A stretch of 64,000 bases of DNA from Streptomyces mirabilis (GCF_039503195.1 NZ_JBCJKP010000001.1:1550001-1614000); one strand, 5' to 3'. Positions 48,916 through 57,639 are shown, numbered from the stretch's first letter. Notes: a model not told the origin generated them from the letters alone. Numbers and translations: made by a program.

Positions 48916-49605
48916 TCAGGACACGGTGCGGTAGCGGTGTTCGGGGCGGCCGGTCGCGCCGTAACGGAGTTCCAGTCGGACCATGCCCTCCCGAACGAGG
49001 TAGGACAGGTAGCGCTGGGCCGTGGCGCGGGAGACGCCGGTCAGTTCCGCCGCCTCGGCCGCCGACACGTCCCGGCGGGCGGTGCGGACCGTCTCGTGGA
49101 GCAGGGCGAGGGTCGGCGCGGAGTGGCCCTTGGCCGGGACGGTGGGCAGGGCGGTGGGGCGGACGACGCTGAACAGGGCGTCCACGTCGGCCTGGTCGGT
49201 CTCCGCCGCCGGGCCCAGGACGTTCACCCGGTGCTGGAGTGCGCGGTAGGCGGTGAGCCGCTCGGCCAGGGCGTCGGCGCCGAAGGGCTTGACGAGGTAT
49301 CCGACGGCTCCGAGCTTCATCGCGGTCCGCACGGAGGTGATGTCCCGGTCGGCCGTGATCACGATGGCGTCGGGGCGGGCGCCACCCGCGTCGCCGGTCA
49401 GCTGTCGCAGCACGTCGAGGCCGCTGCCGTCGGGAAGGAAGATGTCGAGGAGCAGCAGTTCCGGGTGGAGCGTGTGGACGGCGTCCAGCGCCTCGGCCAC
49501 GTTCGCCACCTGGCCGACGACCTCGAAGCCCTCGACGCGGGCCACATAGGTGCAGTGGAGTCCGTTCACCCGGAAGTCGTCGTCCACCACCAGGGTCCGT
49601 ATCAC
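48916..49605 (-). CDS. CitB/DcuR-type response regulator
   Basis: A 229-residue response regulator: receiver domain with acidic pocket VVDDDFRV, phospho-acceptor Asp in LLLDIFLPDGSG (about residue 54), Thr in VITADRD and Lys in YLVKPFGAD, followed by a winged-helix output domain (SAAEAAELTGVSRATAQRYL) of the CitB/DctR family. The GTG start overlaps the kinase stop as GTGA, so the pair is coupled. Confidence 0.93.
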   Translation of the reverse strand: MIRTLVVDDDFRVNGLHCTYVARVEGFEVVGQVANVAEALDAVHTLHPELLLLDIFLPDGSGLDVLRQLTGDAGGARPDAIVITADRDITSVRTAMKLGAVGYLVKPFGADALAERLTAYRALQHRVNVLGPAAETDQADVDALFSVVRPTALPTVPAKGHSAPTLALLHETVRTARRDVSAAEAAELTGVSRATAQRYLSYLVREGMVRLELRYGATGRPEHRYRTVS

Positions 49606-51293
49606 CAGCGCTCCCCTCCATCGGCTGCGGCCAGGGCACCTGCCGGTACCGGCATGGCCGTCGTGAACAGTGCGCCCTGCGGCGCGGGCGCGGCGTCCGG
49701 CAGGGGCAGTGTCACGGTGAAGACCGCGCCGGACCCCTCGCTGACCGTGATGGTGCCGCCGTGCCGCTGGACCAGCCGGTGGACCAGGGCGAGTCCGAGG
49801 CCGCGCCGGGCGGTCCCGCGGTCCGGCCGGGTCGACCAGCCGTCCTCGAAGATGGACTCGGCCGCGCCCGGCGGGATGCCAGGTCCGGTGTCGGCCACCC
49901 GTACCAGCACCTCCGTGGTGGCCTCGGCGACCGTGAGCCGTACCTCCCGGCCGCCCGCCGGGGCCGGTCCGCCGACCGCGGCGTCGAGGGCGTTCTCCAG
50001 CAGGTTGCCGACGATGGTCAGCAGCCGGTGCAGATGCGGCGGCTGCTCACCGAGCGCGGAGTCCTCACCCAGCACGATCCGTACGCCGCGCTCGGCGGCG
50101 ACCGTCGTCTTGGCCACGATCAGACCCACCATCAGGGCGTTCCCGATGTGCTCGCGCACCGACTCGGTCAGCTCCTGGTCGGCTCCGGCCAGCTCGACGG
50201 CGTACTCGTACGCGGACTCGTACTCCCCCACGTCCAGCAGCCCGGCCAGGGTGTGCATCCGGTTGGTGAACTCGTGCTGCTGGGCCCGCAGCGCGTCCGT
50301 CAGCCCGCGCACCGAGTCCAGCTCCCTGAGCAGTCCGACCAGTTCGGTGCGGTCGCGCACGGTGACCACCGCTCCCAGCGCCCGGCCGTGCAGCGTCACC
50401 GGCATCCGGTTGACGGCCAGGCAGTGGTCGTCGGTGAGGACCGTGATGTCCGTCCCGCTGAGGCTGCCGTCCAGTGCCCGGCGCAGCCGCCCTTCGGGCA
50501 GGAGTTCGTCCAGCCGGCTGCCCAGTGCCGTGCCCAGACCGAGCAGATGGCGGGCCTCGTCGTTGATGACGGTGATCCGGCCCTCGGGGTCGAAGGCGAC
50601 CACACCCTCCCGGATGCCGTGCAGCATCGCCTCCCGGTCCTGCAGCAGGCCGGCGATCTCCTCCAGCTCCAGCCCGAACGTCGTCCGCTTCAGGCGTCTG
50701 GCCAGCAGGAACGCGGCCACCGAGCCGAGCGCGACGGCGATCGTGGCGTACAGACCGAAGGTGGGCAGCTCCCGCCACAGCTCGCCGAGTACGTCGCGTT
50801 CCGGGATGCCGGCCGAGACCTCGCCGACCAGCGTGCCCGTGGGCCCCCTCAGCGGAGCCTTGCCGTTGGCCGACCGCCCGGTCGCGCCCTGGTCGGAGCC
50901 GACGTGGGGAAGGCCGTCGAGCACCGCGATCGGCTCGCCCACCGGCTCGCCTATCAGTGCCGGGGTGGGGTGCGAGTGACGGATGCCGTGCAGGTCGATC
51001 ACGACCACGTACGACGCCCCCGACGCCTTCCGGATCCGTTCGGCGACGGTCTGCACGATGTCGCCGCCACCGCCGTACTCCATGGCCTGCTGGATCTGCG
51101 GCTCGGCGGCCGTGGTCTCGGCGATGGCCAGCGCCCGCTGCTCGTATGAGCGGTCGATCTCGGCCCGCTGAGCGAACGCGAACAGTACGAAACCGATGGC
51201 TCCGGAGAGGGCCAGGATGGCCAGCTGATTGGCCAGAATCCGCGCGGAGAGCCTCCCCTTCCCGACGCGGCCGATCCGGATTCGGATGGGCAT
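49602..51293 (-). CDS. CitA/DcuS-type sensor histidine kinase
   Basis: A 563-residue membrane kinase: TM1 (about residues 20-42), extracytoplasmic single-Cache/PAS-like sensor (IDLHGIRHSHPTPALIGEPV is the family-typical segment), TM2 (about 180-202), a cytoplasmic PAS domain (REGVVAFDPEGRITVINDEA), the SpoB-like dimerisation helix with the phospho-acceptor His in QQHEFTNRMHTLAGLL and a HATPase domain (NLLENALDA, DTGPGIP, GLGLALV). Relatives sense citrate, fumarate or other carboxylates and control their transport. ATG 51293 (MPIRIRIG) with GAAGG upstream is preferred to distant upstream starts. Confidence 0.9.
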   Translation of the reverse strand: MPIRIRIGRVGKGRLSARILANQLAILALSGAIGFVLFAFAQRAEIDRSYEQRALAIAETTAAEPQIQQAMEYGGGGDIVQTVAERIRKASGASYVVVIDLHGIRHSHPTPALIGEPVGEPIAVLDGLPHVGSDQGATGRSANGKAPLRGPTGTLVGEVSAGIPERDVLGELWRELPTFGLYATIAVALGSVAAFLLARRLKRTTFGLELEEIAGLLQDREAMLHGIREGVVAFDPEGRITVINDEARHLLGLGTALGSRLDELLPEGRLRRALDGSLSGTDITVLTDDHCLAVNRMPVTLHGRALGAVVTVRDRTELVGLLRELDSVRGLTDALRAQQHEFTNRMHTLAGLLDVGEYESAYEYAVELAGADQELTESVREHIGNALMVGLIVAKTTVAAERGVRIVLGEDSALGEQPPHLHRLLTIVGNLLENALDAAVGGPAPAGGREVRLTVAEATTEVLVRVADTGPGIPPGAAESIFEDGWSTRPDRGTARRGLGLALVHRLVQRHGGTITVSEGSGAVFTVTLPLPDAAPAPQGALFTTAMPVPAGALAAADGGERW

Positions 51294-51444
51294 CACAGGT
51301 GCCTTCGCCCTTGTCTTGCTGCCGGGCCCGGCCCCTTCGCCGTAACCCGTGGTGGCGTGATTGTGCCCCACCAGGGACATCCTGCCCACCCCCGGCCCCC
51401 TGAGCAGAACGTGCAGAACCCCGGTTAACACAACTAACGCGAGA

Positions 51445-51465
51445 TACGTCTGAAACAGCGACGTA
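51445..51465. promoter_or_regulatory. Inverted repeat between the two-component system and the ABC transporter
   Basis: TACGTC (51445-51450) and GACGTA (51460-51465) are perfect arms with a 9-bp spacer in the shared 236-bp intergenic region. A TAGCGT at 51481-51486 is a possible -10 for the transporter, and GGAAGGAG near 51512-51519 its ribosome binding site. Binding by the CitB-type regulator is a guess from location. Confidence 0.4.
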
Positions 51466-51529
51466 ATACGGGGCGGCCTCTAGCGTCTGCCTTCCTCGAC
51501 CCCGAGGTTAGGGAAGGAGACGGCCTCAG

Positions 51530-52390
51530 ATGGCTTCGCGAAACGATGCCGCGTTGAGCACGGCCGCCGACAAAAGCGGCCAGGACAGCGCGCGAGTCGA
51601 GATTTCAGGGCTCACCAAACGATTTCTGACTCCCGCGGGTGAGGTGTTCACGGCGCTGCAGGACGTTTCGTTCACCGTGGAGCCTGGCCAGTTCTGCGCG
51701 GTGGTGGGCCCGACGGGCTGCGGCAAGTCGACGACCCTGAGCATGGTCTCCGGGCTCGACCGGCCCAGCGAGGGCTCGGTCAAGGTCGGCGGCCGTGAGG
51801 TGGACGGTGTCACCGACGGCGTCAGCTTCATGTTCCAGACCGACGCGCTGCTGCCCTGGAAGACCGTCCTCGGCAATGTGCTGATGGGCCCGGTCTTCCG
51901 CGGTGTCCCCAAGCAGAAGGCCCAGGTCTCGGCGCGCGACTGGCTGCGGCGGGTGGGCCTGTCCGGGTTCGAGGACCGCTACCCGCACCAGCTCTCCGGC
52001 GGTATGCGCAAGCGCGTGGCGATGGCCGCGGCGCTGATCAACGAACCGAAGATCCTGATCATGGACGAGCCGTTCGGCGCCCTGGACGTGCAGACCAAGG
52101 CGATCATGTCGACCGAGCTGCTGGGCCTGTGGGAGCAGATCCGTCCGTCGGTCATCTTCATCACCCACGACCTCGACGAGGCCGTGGCACTCGCCGACCG
52201 GGTCGTCGTCATGACGTCCAGCCCCGGATCGGTCAAGGAGGTCTTCGACATCGACCTGCCCCGCCCGCGCGGCGCGGTCCAGGAGATCCGCTTCCAGCCC
52301 CGCTTCATCGAACTTCAGCACCAGATCTGGGAAACGCTGCGCGAGGAGGTGGAGCGCGCCTACGCACGCACCGCAGGAGGTACGGCATGA
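51530..52390 (+). CDS. ABC transporter ATP-binding protein, nitrate/sulfonate/taurine type
   Basis: A 286-residue ATPase: Walker A GPTGCGKST (about residues 61-69), Q-loop MFQTDALLPWKTV, signature LSGGMRKRV, Walker B ILIMDEPFGALD and H-loop FITHDLDEAV. The LLPWKTV and GGM-x-x-R motifs mark the SsuB/TauB/NrtD group that imports nitrate, sulfonates, taurine or thiamine precursors. It has an ATGA overlap with the permease gene. The first 24 residues are a polar extension. Confidence 0.93.
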   Translation: MASRNDAALSTAADKSGQDSARVEISGLTKRFLTPAGEVFTALQDVSFTVEPGQFCAVVGPTGCGKSTTLSMVSGLDRPSEGSVKVGGREVDGVTDGVSFMFQTDALLPWKTVLGNVLMGPVFRGVPKQKAQVSARDWLRRVGLSGFEDRYPHQLSGGMRKRVAMAAALINEPKILIMDEPFGALDVQTKAIMSTELLGLWEQIRPSVIFITHDLDEAVALADRVVVMTSSPGSVKEVFDIDLPRPRGAVQEIRFQPRFIELQHQIWETLREEVERAYARTAGGTA

Positions 52391-53265
52391 GCACGACGTC
52401 CGCAGTTTCCGCCGCGCTGGTCAAGGACGGCACACCGTCCTCGGCCGCGGCCGCCGCGAAGCGGGCCGCCCGGCGGCGCACCGCGCTGGTGTGGGCGGGC
52501 CGTATCGGCCTCGCGGCCTTCGTCATCGGCGGCTGGCAGGCGTTCACCACCTGGGGGATCGTCGACCCGTTCTTCTTCGGGCAGCCGTCGGGCATCGCCA
52601 AGCGGCTGGTCGACCTCTTCCAGCACGGCACCGAGTTCGGGTCCTTCTACGCGAACATCTGGACAACGATCCAGGAGGCGCTCGCCGGCTTCGCCCTCGG
52701 GGCCGTCGCCGGCGTGATCTTCGGCGTCGCACTCGGCCAGAGCCGGTTCCTCGCCGATGTGCTCGGCCCCTACATCAAGGTGGTCAACGCGATCCCGCGT
52801 ATCGTCCTCGGCTCGATCTTCATCGTCGCGTTCGGCATCGGTGTGCTGCCGAAGATCCTGCTCGCCGCGGTACTGGTGTTCTTCATCGTCTTCTTCAACG
52901 CCTTCCAGGGCGTACGTGAGGTCGACCGCAACATCCTCGCCAACGCCAAGGTGCTCGGCGCCTCGCAGGCGCAGATCATCCGGCACGTCACCGTGCCCTC
53001 CGCTCTCACCTGGATCATCGCCAGCCTGCACAGCGCCTTCGGCTTCGCCATCGTCGGCGCGCTGGTCGGCGAGGTGCTCGGCGCGCAGAGCGGGCTCGGC
53101 CTGGTCATCAAGACCGCGCAGAACCAGTTCGATCCCAACGGCGTGTTCGCGACGATGCTCGTCATCTCGGTCATCGTGCTCGGCGCCGAGTGGCTGATCA
53201 GCAAGCTGGAGCACCGGCTGCTGTCGTGGCGCCCGCCGGCGCCCACCGAGGCGAACTCCCTCTGA
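52387..53265 (+). CDS. ABC transporter permease, SsuC/TauC type
   Basis: A 292-residue permease with six predicted helices and the EAA loop VREVDRNILANAKVLGASQA (about residues 176-195). It forms the homodimeric channel for the ATPase upstream. The ATG overlaps the ATPase stop; the binding-protein gene follows after 59 bp. The N-terminal 35 residues are an Ala/Lys/Arg-rich cytoplasmic tail. Confidence 0.93.
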   Translation: MSTTSAVSAALVKDGTPSSAAAAAKRAARRRTALVWAGRIGLAAFVIGGWQAFTTWGIVDPFFFGQPSGIAKRLVDLFQHGTEFGSFYANIWTTIQEALAGFALGAVAGVIFGVALGQSRFLADVLGPYIKVVNAIPRIVLGSIFIVAFGIGVLPKILLAAVLVFFIVFFNAFQGVREVDRNILANAKVLGASQAQIIRHVTVPSALTWIIASLHSAFGFAIVGALVGEVLGAQSGLGLVIKTAQNQFDPNGVFATMLVISVIVLGAEWLISKLEHRLLSWRPPAPTEANSL

Positions 53266-53324
53266 CGCCTCCGCACTTTCCCCTCCTTCATCTCAGAACC
53301 CTCAGCAAAGGAATGTGGTCAGCC

Positions 53325-54413
53325 ATGTCCAGACGACCCGTCGCCGTCGCCGCGTCTCTGCTCACCGTTCTCGCCCTCGGCACGGTCAGTGCCTGTTCCG
53401 GCAACTCATCCGCCTCGAGCGGCGGTTCGGGCTCCACGCCGACCGTCAAGCTCATGGCCGGCGGCCTCGACAAGCAGATCTACCTGCCGTACCAACTCGC
53501 CCAGCAGCTCGGCTTCTACAAGAAGTACGGCGTCAACGTCCAGCTGAGCACCGAGCAGGACGGCGGTGTCGGCGCCGAGGAAGCCATGGCCTCGGGGCAG
53601 GTGGACATGGCGGGCGCCTGGTACAACCACACGATCGAGTTCCAGGCGAAGGGGAAGGCGGTCGAGGACGTCGTCCAGCTCTCCGGCGCCCCGGGCGAGC
53701 GTGAGATGTGCGCCAAGAAGTCGGGCGTCACCTCGGGCGCCGACCTGAAAGGCAAGACCCTCGGCGTCACCGACCTGGGTTCGGGCACCGACACCCTCAC
53801 CCAGTTCCTGGCCGCCAAGAAGGGCATCAAGACCAGCCAGTACCACCGGATCGGGGTCGGCGCGGGATCCACGGCCATCGCCGCGCTGCAGAACGGAAAG
53901 GTCGACTGCGTCATGACGACGCAGCCGACGGTCGCCGCGATCCAGAAGAAGGGTGTCGGTGCCTCCGCGATCGACCTGGCCACCACGGCCGGCGCCACGC
54001 AGGCGATGGGCGGTGCCTATCCCGCGGCCAGTGTGATCGCCCGCACCGACTGGGTGAACTCGCACAAGGACGCGACGCAGAAGGTCGTCGACGCACTCGT
54101 GGCCACCATGCACTGGATCAACACGCACAGCGCGGCCGACATCGCCAACAAGCTTCCGGCGTCGTTCGTGTCGAACCAGTTGGTGACCAAGGCCGACTAC
54201 ATCTCGGCCCTGACCCAGGACAAGGGTCAGTTCCTCCCGGACGGCATCATGCCGGCCGGCGGTCCGAAGACCTCTCTGGCGACAGAGCAGTTGGTCGGCA
54301 ACGTGAAGGGGGCGGTGGACCTCAGCAAGACGTTCACCAATGACTTCGCGATCCAGGCCAACAAGACCGAGGGCTTCAAGACCACCACGACCCCGGCAGG
54401 GCCGAACGGCTGA
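53325..54413 (+). CDS. ABC transporter substrate-binding lipoprotein, NMT1/THI5-like (SsuA/TauA type)
   Basis: A 362-residue lipoprotein with a signal sequence ending in a lipobox VSAC (Cys about residue 24), a Ser/Gly linker and an NMT1/THI5-like domain (GGLDKQIYLPYQLAQQLGFY; GVGAGSTAIAALQNGKVDCV). It is the binding protein of the upstream ATPase and permease. ATG 53325 is used; an ATG at 53313 lies directly against AAAGGA and would add four residues. A strong hairpin ends the transcript. A paralogous binding protein follows. Confidence 0.9.
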   Translation: MSRRPVAVAASLLTVLALGTVSACSGNSSASSGGSGSTPTVKLMAGGLDKQIYLPYQLAQQLGFYKKYGVNVQLSTEQDGGVGAEEAMASGQVDMAGAWYNHTIEFQAKGKAVEDVVQLSGAPGEREMCAKKSGVTSGADLKGKTLGVTDLGSGTDTLTQFLAAKKGIKTSQYHRIGVGAGSTAIAALQNGKVDCVMTTQPTVAAIQKKGVGASAIDLATTAGATQAMGGAYPAASVIARTDWVNSHKDATQKVVDALVATMHWINTHSAADIANKLPASFVSNQLVTKADYISALTQDKGQFLPDGIMPAGGPKTSLATEQLVGNVKGAVDLSKTFTNDFAIQANKTEGFKTTTTPAGPNG

Positions 54414-54427
54414 GCCTCGCCGATCAC

Positions 54428-54462
54428 GGGGCCGCCCAGGTGCTTGCCACCTGGGCGGCCCC
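54428..54462. terminator. Perfect 15-bp hairpin terminator
   Basis: GGGGCCGCCCAGGTG (54428-54442) pairs perfectly with CACCTGGGCGGCCCC (54448-54462) across a five-base loop, 15 bp after the stop of the first binding-protein gene. There is no T tract, as is common for Streptomyces terminators. Confidence 0.9.
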
Positions 54463-54548
54463 GGGCCGTGAGCACGAGCATTCGGGCGGGTACCTTCTGC
54501 GCCACGCCCGCATGTCCCCGCCCACCCGCTCGCAAAAGGAGACCAGTG

Positions 54549-55607
54549 ATGAAGCCGGTCACCACGTCCTTGCTCGCCAGGGCCGTCTGCGCCGCCCTCG
54601 CCCTGGCCGTGCCCGCCTGCAGCGGAGGAGGGGGCAGGTCCAGCGCCGCCGTCGCGTCCAGGAACGGCGACGGCGCGCCCGCGGTGCGGATCATCGTCGG
54701 CGGCCTCGACAAGCAGATCTATCTGCCGGTGACGCTCGCCCGGGAGCTGGGCTACTACCAGGCGCAGGGTCTGGATGTGCGGTTCTACGACGAGCCGGAC
54801 GGGGTCGAGGCCGAGACCGCCATGATCTCCGGCCAGGTGGACGCGGTGGTCGGGTTCTACGACCACACCGTCGACCTGCGGTCCAAGGGCAGGTCCACCG
54901 AGTCCGTCGTGCAACTGCTCCGCGCCCCCGGCGAGGTCGAGATGGTCCGCACCGACGAGGCGGACAGCGTCAAGAGTCCGGCGGACTTCGGCGGCAAGCA
55001 CCTGGGCGTGACCGGCCTCGGCTCCTCCACCAACTTCCTCACCCAGTACCTGGAGGCGAAGAACGGCGTCAAGGCCGGCAGCGCCACGTCGGTGGCCGTC
55101 GGCGCCGGCTCCACCTTCGTGGCGGCGATGCAGAACAAACAGATCGACGCCGGTATGACCACGGAGCCGACCGTCTCGCTGCTGGAGCGGAAGAAGCTGG
55201 CCGAGCCGCTGATCGACCTGCGCACGGCCGCGGGCGCGAAGGCCACGCTCGGCGGCACCTACCCCGCCTCCTGTCTCTACCTCACCACCGGGTACGTCCG
55301 GAAGAACCCGGAGGTGGTGCAGAAGCTGGTCGACGTCTACGTCGAGACGCTCAAGTGGATCCAGGCCCACTCCGCCGCCGAGATCGCCGACAAGATGCCG
55401 GCCGCCTACTACGCGGGCGTCGGCAAGGCCGTCTACACCCAGGCGCTCCAGAACGAGAAGGGCATGTACTCCCCCGACGGTCTGATGCCCGCCGACGGTC
55501 CCAGGACCGTCTACAAGGTCCTCGCCACCTTCGACCCGACGGTCAAGGGTCACAGCGTCGATCTGTCCAAGACGTACACCAACGACTTCGTCAACGAGGC
55601 CAGGTGA
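54549..55607 (+). CDS. Second NMT1/THI5-like substrate-binding lipoprotein
   Basis: A 352-residue paralogue of the preceding binding protein. It has lipobox VPAC (Cys about residue 24), then GGLDKQIYLPVTLARELGYY, GVTGLGSSTNFLTQYLEAKN and VGAGSTFVAAMQNKQIDAGM, aligning along its whole length with the first protein. The ligand-facing segments differ, so it may bind a related solute and share the same ATPase and permease. It is behind a terminator with its own AAGGAG site, so expression is probably independent. Confidence 0.88.
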   Translation: MKPVTTSLLARAVCAALALAVPACSGGGGRSSAAVASRNGDGAPAVRIIVGGLDKQIYLPVTLARELGYYQAQGLDVRFYDEPDGVEAETAMISGQVDAVVGFYDHTVDLRSKGRSTESVVQLLRAPGEVEMVRTDEADSVKSPADFGGKHLGVTGLGSSTNFLTQYLEAKNGVKAGSATSVAVGAGSTFVAAMQNKQIDAGMTTEPTVSLLERKKLAEPLIDLRTAAGAKATLGGTYPASCLYLTTGYVRKNPEVVQKLVDVYVETLKWIQAHSAAEIADKMPAAYYAGVGKAVYTQALQNEKGMYSPDGLMPADGPRTVYKVLATFDPTVKGHSVDLSKTYTNDFVNEAR

Positions 55608-55634
55608 CAGCCCGCGCCGCCGTCACGTCGCGGG

Positions 55635-56414
55635 TTACGCCGAGAGTGTCGTGGTGAACGGGGTGACGGGCCGCTCGAGGCGTTCCCCGTCCACGGTGAT
55701 GTCGACCGCCTCGTTGTAGAAGGCGAGGAGGCCTTTGACGGCGCCCACCGCGGGCAGTGGCTCCGGGTAGCTCCAGACGAGGTTCGCCGGGGCGTCGCCG
55801 CCACCCCGCCACGACCAGTACGCGGCGGTGCCCTTGTAGGGGCACCCCGTGCTGAGGTCGCTGGGGACGAACAGGTCGAGGCGGACGTCCTCCCGCGGGA
55901 TGTAGTACCGCGTCGGCAGGCCGGTCTCGAAGAGCAGCACCGGACGGCGGGTGTCCGCGACGACCGTGCCGCCGACCTCGACCCGGACGTGACGGCTGCT
56001 CGGGAGGGCGTCCACCCGCTTGTGCGGATCGCGGGGGTGGATGAAGATCTCCTCGTCCTCTTCGTACCAGTGGTCGAGTCCCCGGCCGCTGCGGCTGAAC
56101 CACTCGAAGGCGATGTGAGCGGCCAGGTCGTCGCCGGGGAACGTCCAGGCCGCGTTCTCCAGCAGTTGGCCGTCGACTTCGAGGTCGTGGAAGACCCGCG
56201 ATCCGCTGTGCGTGCCGGTCGGCGGGTTCCGGGCCGGGCGGAGCAGATCCTCGCGGACCTCCTCGCGTGGGAAGGCGTACAGCGGAACGGGCACGTCGGG
56301 CTCCCAGACGAGGACCGGGTGCCGGCTGTCGACGACCGTGACCTCGCCCTTGCACCCGCGCACCCAGCGCCCGCTGGGCTCCCATCGCAGGCCTTCCGCA
56401 GGCGTGAGGTTCAT
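55635..56414 (-). CDS. Tandem DUF427 domain protein
   Basis: A 259-residue protein with two DUF427 (NTP-transferase-like, cupin-type beta) domains: about residues 20-120 (VRGCKGEVTVVDSRHPVLVW; VPLYAFPREEVREDLL) and 145-240 (VRVEVGGTVVADTRRPVLLF; TRYYIPREDVRLDL; CPYKGTAAYWSW). The second carries the C-P-Y-K-G motif typical of the family, the first does not. Function unknown; no membrane segment or signal peptide. It lies 9 bp downstream of the SHOCT gene and is probably co-transcribed with it. Confidence 0.9.
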   Translation of the reverse strand: MNLTPAEGLRWEPSGRWVRGCKGEVTVVDSRHPVLVWEPDVPVPLYAFPREEVREDLLRPARNPPTGTHSGSRVFHDLEVDGQLLENAAWTFPGDDLAAHIAFEWFSRSGRGLDHWYEEDEEIFIHPRDPHKRVDALPSSRHVRVEVGGTVVADTRRPVLLFETGLPTRYYIPREDVRLDLFVPSDLSTGCPYKGTAAYWSWRGGGDAPANLVWSYPEPLPAVGAVKGLLAFYNEAVDITVDGERLERPVTPFTTTLSA

Positions 56415-56423
56415 GGAACGTCA

Positions 56424-56708
56424 CTACCCAAGGATCCGGCGCTTCTGCTCCTCGAACTCGGCCTCGGTCAGGACGCCCTGGGCCTTGAGTTCCCCGAGCT
56501 GCTTCAGCTGATCGATCCTGCCGCTCATGTCGTCGGCCGAGGGGGCGGGCGACGGGGGCGGCGCGGCGGGCGCGGGCTGCGGCGGGGCCTCCTGGTACTC
56601 CTGCTGAGCCCATCGCCCCTGCTGACGGCGTGACACACGGTTCGACACGGCGGTCGCGGTACCGGCCACCACGGCTGTGCGGGCGACCCCGCGAAGGAGA
56701 CCTGGCAC
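56424..56708 (-). CDS. Small SHOCT domain protein
   Basis: A 94-residue protein with a weakly hydrophobic N-terminal helix (LLRGVARTAVVAGTATAVSN), a Pro/Ala/Gln-rich linker and a C-terminal SHOCT domain (IDQLKQLGELKAQGVLTEAE, then FEEQKRRIL). Role unknown. The GTG start follows AAAGGAAA, which sits in a short hairpin (CCTTTC-TG-GAAAGG, 56717-56730). Three 20-bp tandem repeats lie in its upstream region. Confidence 0.85.
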   Translation of the reverse strand: MPGLLRGVARTAVVAGTATAVSNRVSRRQQGRWAQQEYQEAPPQPAPAAPPPSPAPSADDMSGRIDQLKQLGELKAQGVLTEAEFEEQKRRILG

Positions 56709-57009
56709 GGCGGTTTCCTTTCTGGAAAGGCAGCCCGAGAATCCGGAAGGCGGCCCGCGATTCCGGGAGGCGGCCCGCGATTCCGGGAGGCGGCCCGCGA
56801 AATATCCACACTCCCCTGGCCGACGGGAAATTCACGGCGCATGGGACACCTCCATTGGAGCACCGCACGGATTTCCCCGCACATCGGCATCGGTGCCACC
56901 CCGCGGGAATTCCGCCGTTCTGCCGGACGGTGACTCTCATGGCAAGCTGAAATGCGGACCACCGACCGGTCACAGGTCAGTGGTGAGGTCTACGTGGGAG
57001 GAGCTCGAT
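56709..57009. other. Divergent intergenic region, SHOCT gene / small membrane protein
   Basis: No gene is visible. It contains the 20-bp tandem repeats (56741-56800), the short hairpin at 56717-56730, and the ribosome binding site GGAGGAG of the membrane-protein gene at 57010. A promoter for that gene probably lies between 56900 and 56990 but I see no clear boxes. Confidence 0.5.
56741..56800. repeat. Three 20-bp tandem repeats
   Basis: TTCCGGGAGGCGGCCCGCGA occurs exactly twice (56761-56780, 56781-56800), preceded by a slightly diverged copy (56741-56760). The 20-bp period is about two helical turns, so a regulator could bind all copies on one face. It lies upstream of the SHOCT/DUF427 genes. 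Confidence 0.85.
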
Positions 57010-57438
57010 ATGACCACGACTGGAATGCACCAGCGACACGAGGCCGGGAGCGGCGGACCGTGGGCGTCCAGCTGGACCGCCTTCGCCGCAGTCATGATGA
57101 TCTTCGGCGGAGTGATGGCGATATTCGAGGGAATCTCCGCCATCGCCGAAGACGACGTCTTCGTCCTCACCCGCAACTACGCCTACAACTTCAATCTCAC
57201 GAGTTGGGGCTGGATCCACCTCTCCCTCGGCGTCCTGGTCGTCCTCGCCGGCGCCGCCCTGTTCACCGGAGCGATGTGGGCACGCGTGGTCGGAATCACC
57301 CTGGCGGGCCTGTCGATGATCGCCAACTTCATGTGGCTGCCGTACTACCCCGTCTGGGCCATCGTGCTGATCGCCGTGGACGCCTTCGTCATCTGGGCGC
57401 TGTGCGTCGGAATCAGCCGGCAGCCCCGCACCGAGTAG
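57010..57438 (+). CDS. DUF7144-type four-helix membrane protein
   Basis: A 142-residue membrane protein with four predicted helices (about residues 22-45, 67-88, 93-112, 115-136) and the conserved NFNLTSWGWIHLSLGVLVVL and MIANFMWLPYYPVWAI stretches of a family widespread in actinomycetes (I recall it as DUF7144). Function unknown. GGAGGAG precedes the ATG at 57010. Confidence 0.82.
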   Translation: MTTTGMHQRHEAGSGGPWASSWTAFAAVMMIFGGVMAIFEGISAIAEDDVFVLTRNYAYNFNLTSWGWIHLSLGVLVVLAGAALFTGAMWARVVGITLAGLSMIANFMWLPYYPVWAIVLIAVDAFVIWALCVGISRQPRTE

Positions 57439-57576
57439 CCGAGCGCGCCGTCCCGGGTGGACCCCTGTGGACCCCGCGGATCGGCATTCGGCCGTTCAGC
57501 CCGGGTCGGCCCCCCGACCGGCTGACAGCGGACGTGCCGACGCGCCGTCCCGGCGCACCAGTGTTTTCGTTGTGGG

Positions 57577-57607
57577 GCGGATTCCTCCGAAAAGCGGATT
57601 CCTCCGA
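57577..57607. repeat. Direct repeat GCGGATTCCTCCGA upstream of the SDR gene
   Basis: Two identical 14-bp copies at 57577-57590 and 57594-57607 with a 3-bp spacer, 33 bp before the GTG start at 57640. Possibly a regulator site in the promoter or leader. Confidence 0.6.
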
Positions 57608-57639
57608 TGGTCCGCGTCGGCACCCACAGGGAGACATGC

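Noticed and set aside
51428..51475. GlnR-type nitrogen boxes (GAAAC-6-GTAAT) before the ABC transporter
   Set aside because: Only one half-site pair is recognisable and the second a/b pair does not match; the inverted repeat TACGTC/GACGTA is a better-supported feature.
56741..56800. CRISPR-like array
   Set aside because: The units are directly adjacent without spacers, only three copies, and no cas genes are present.
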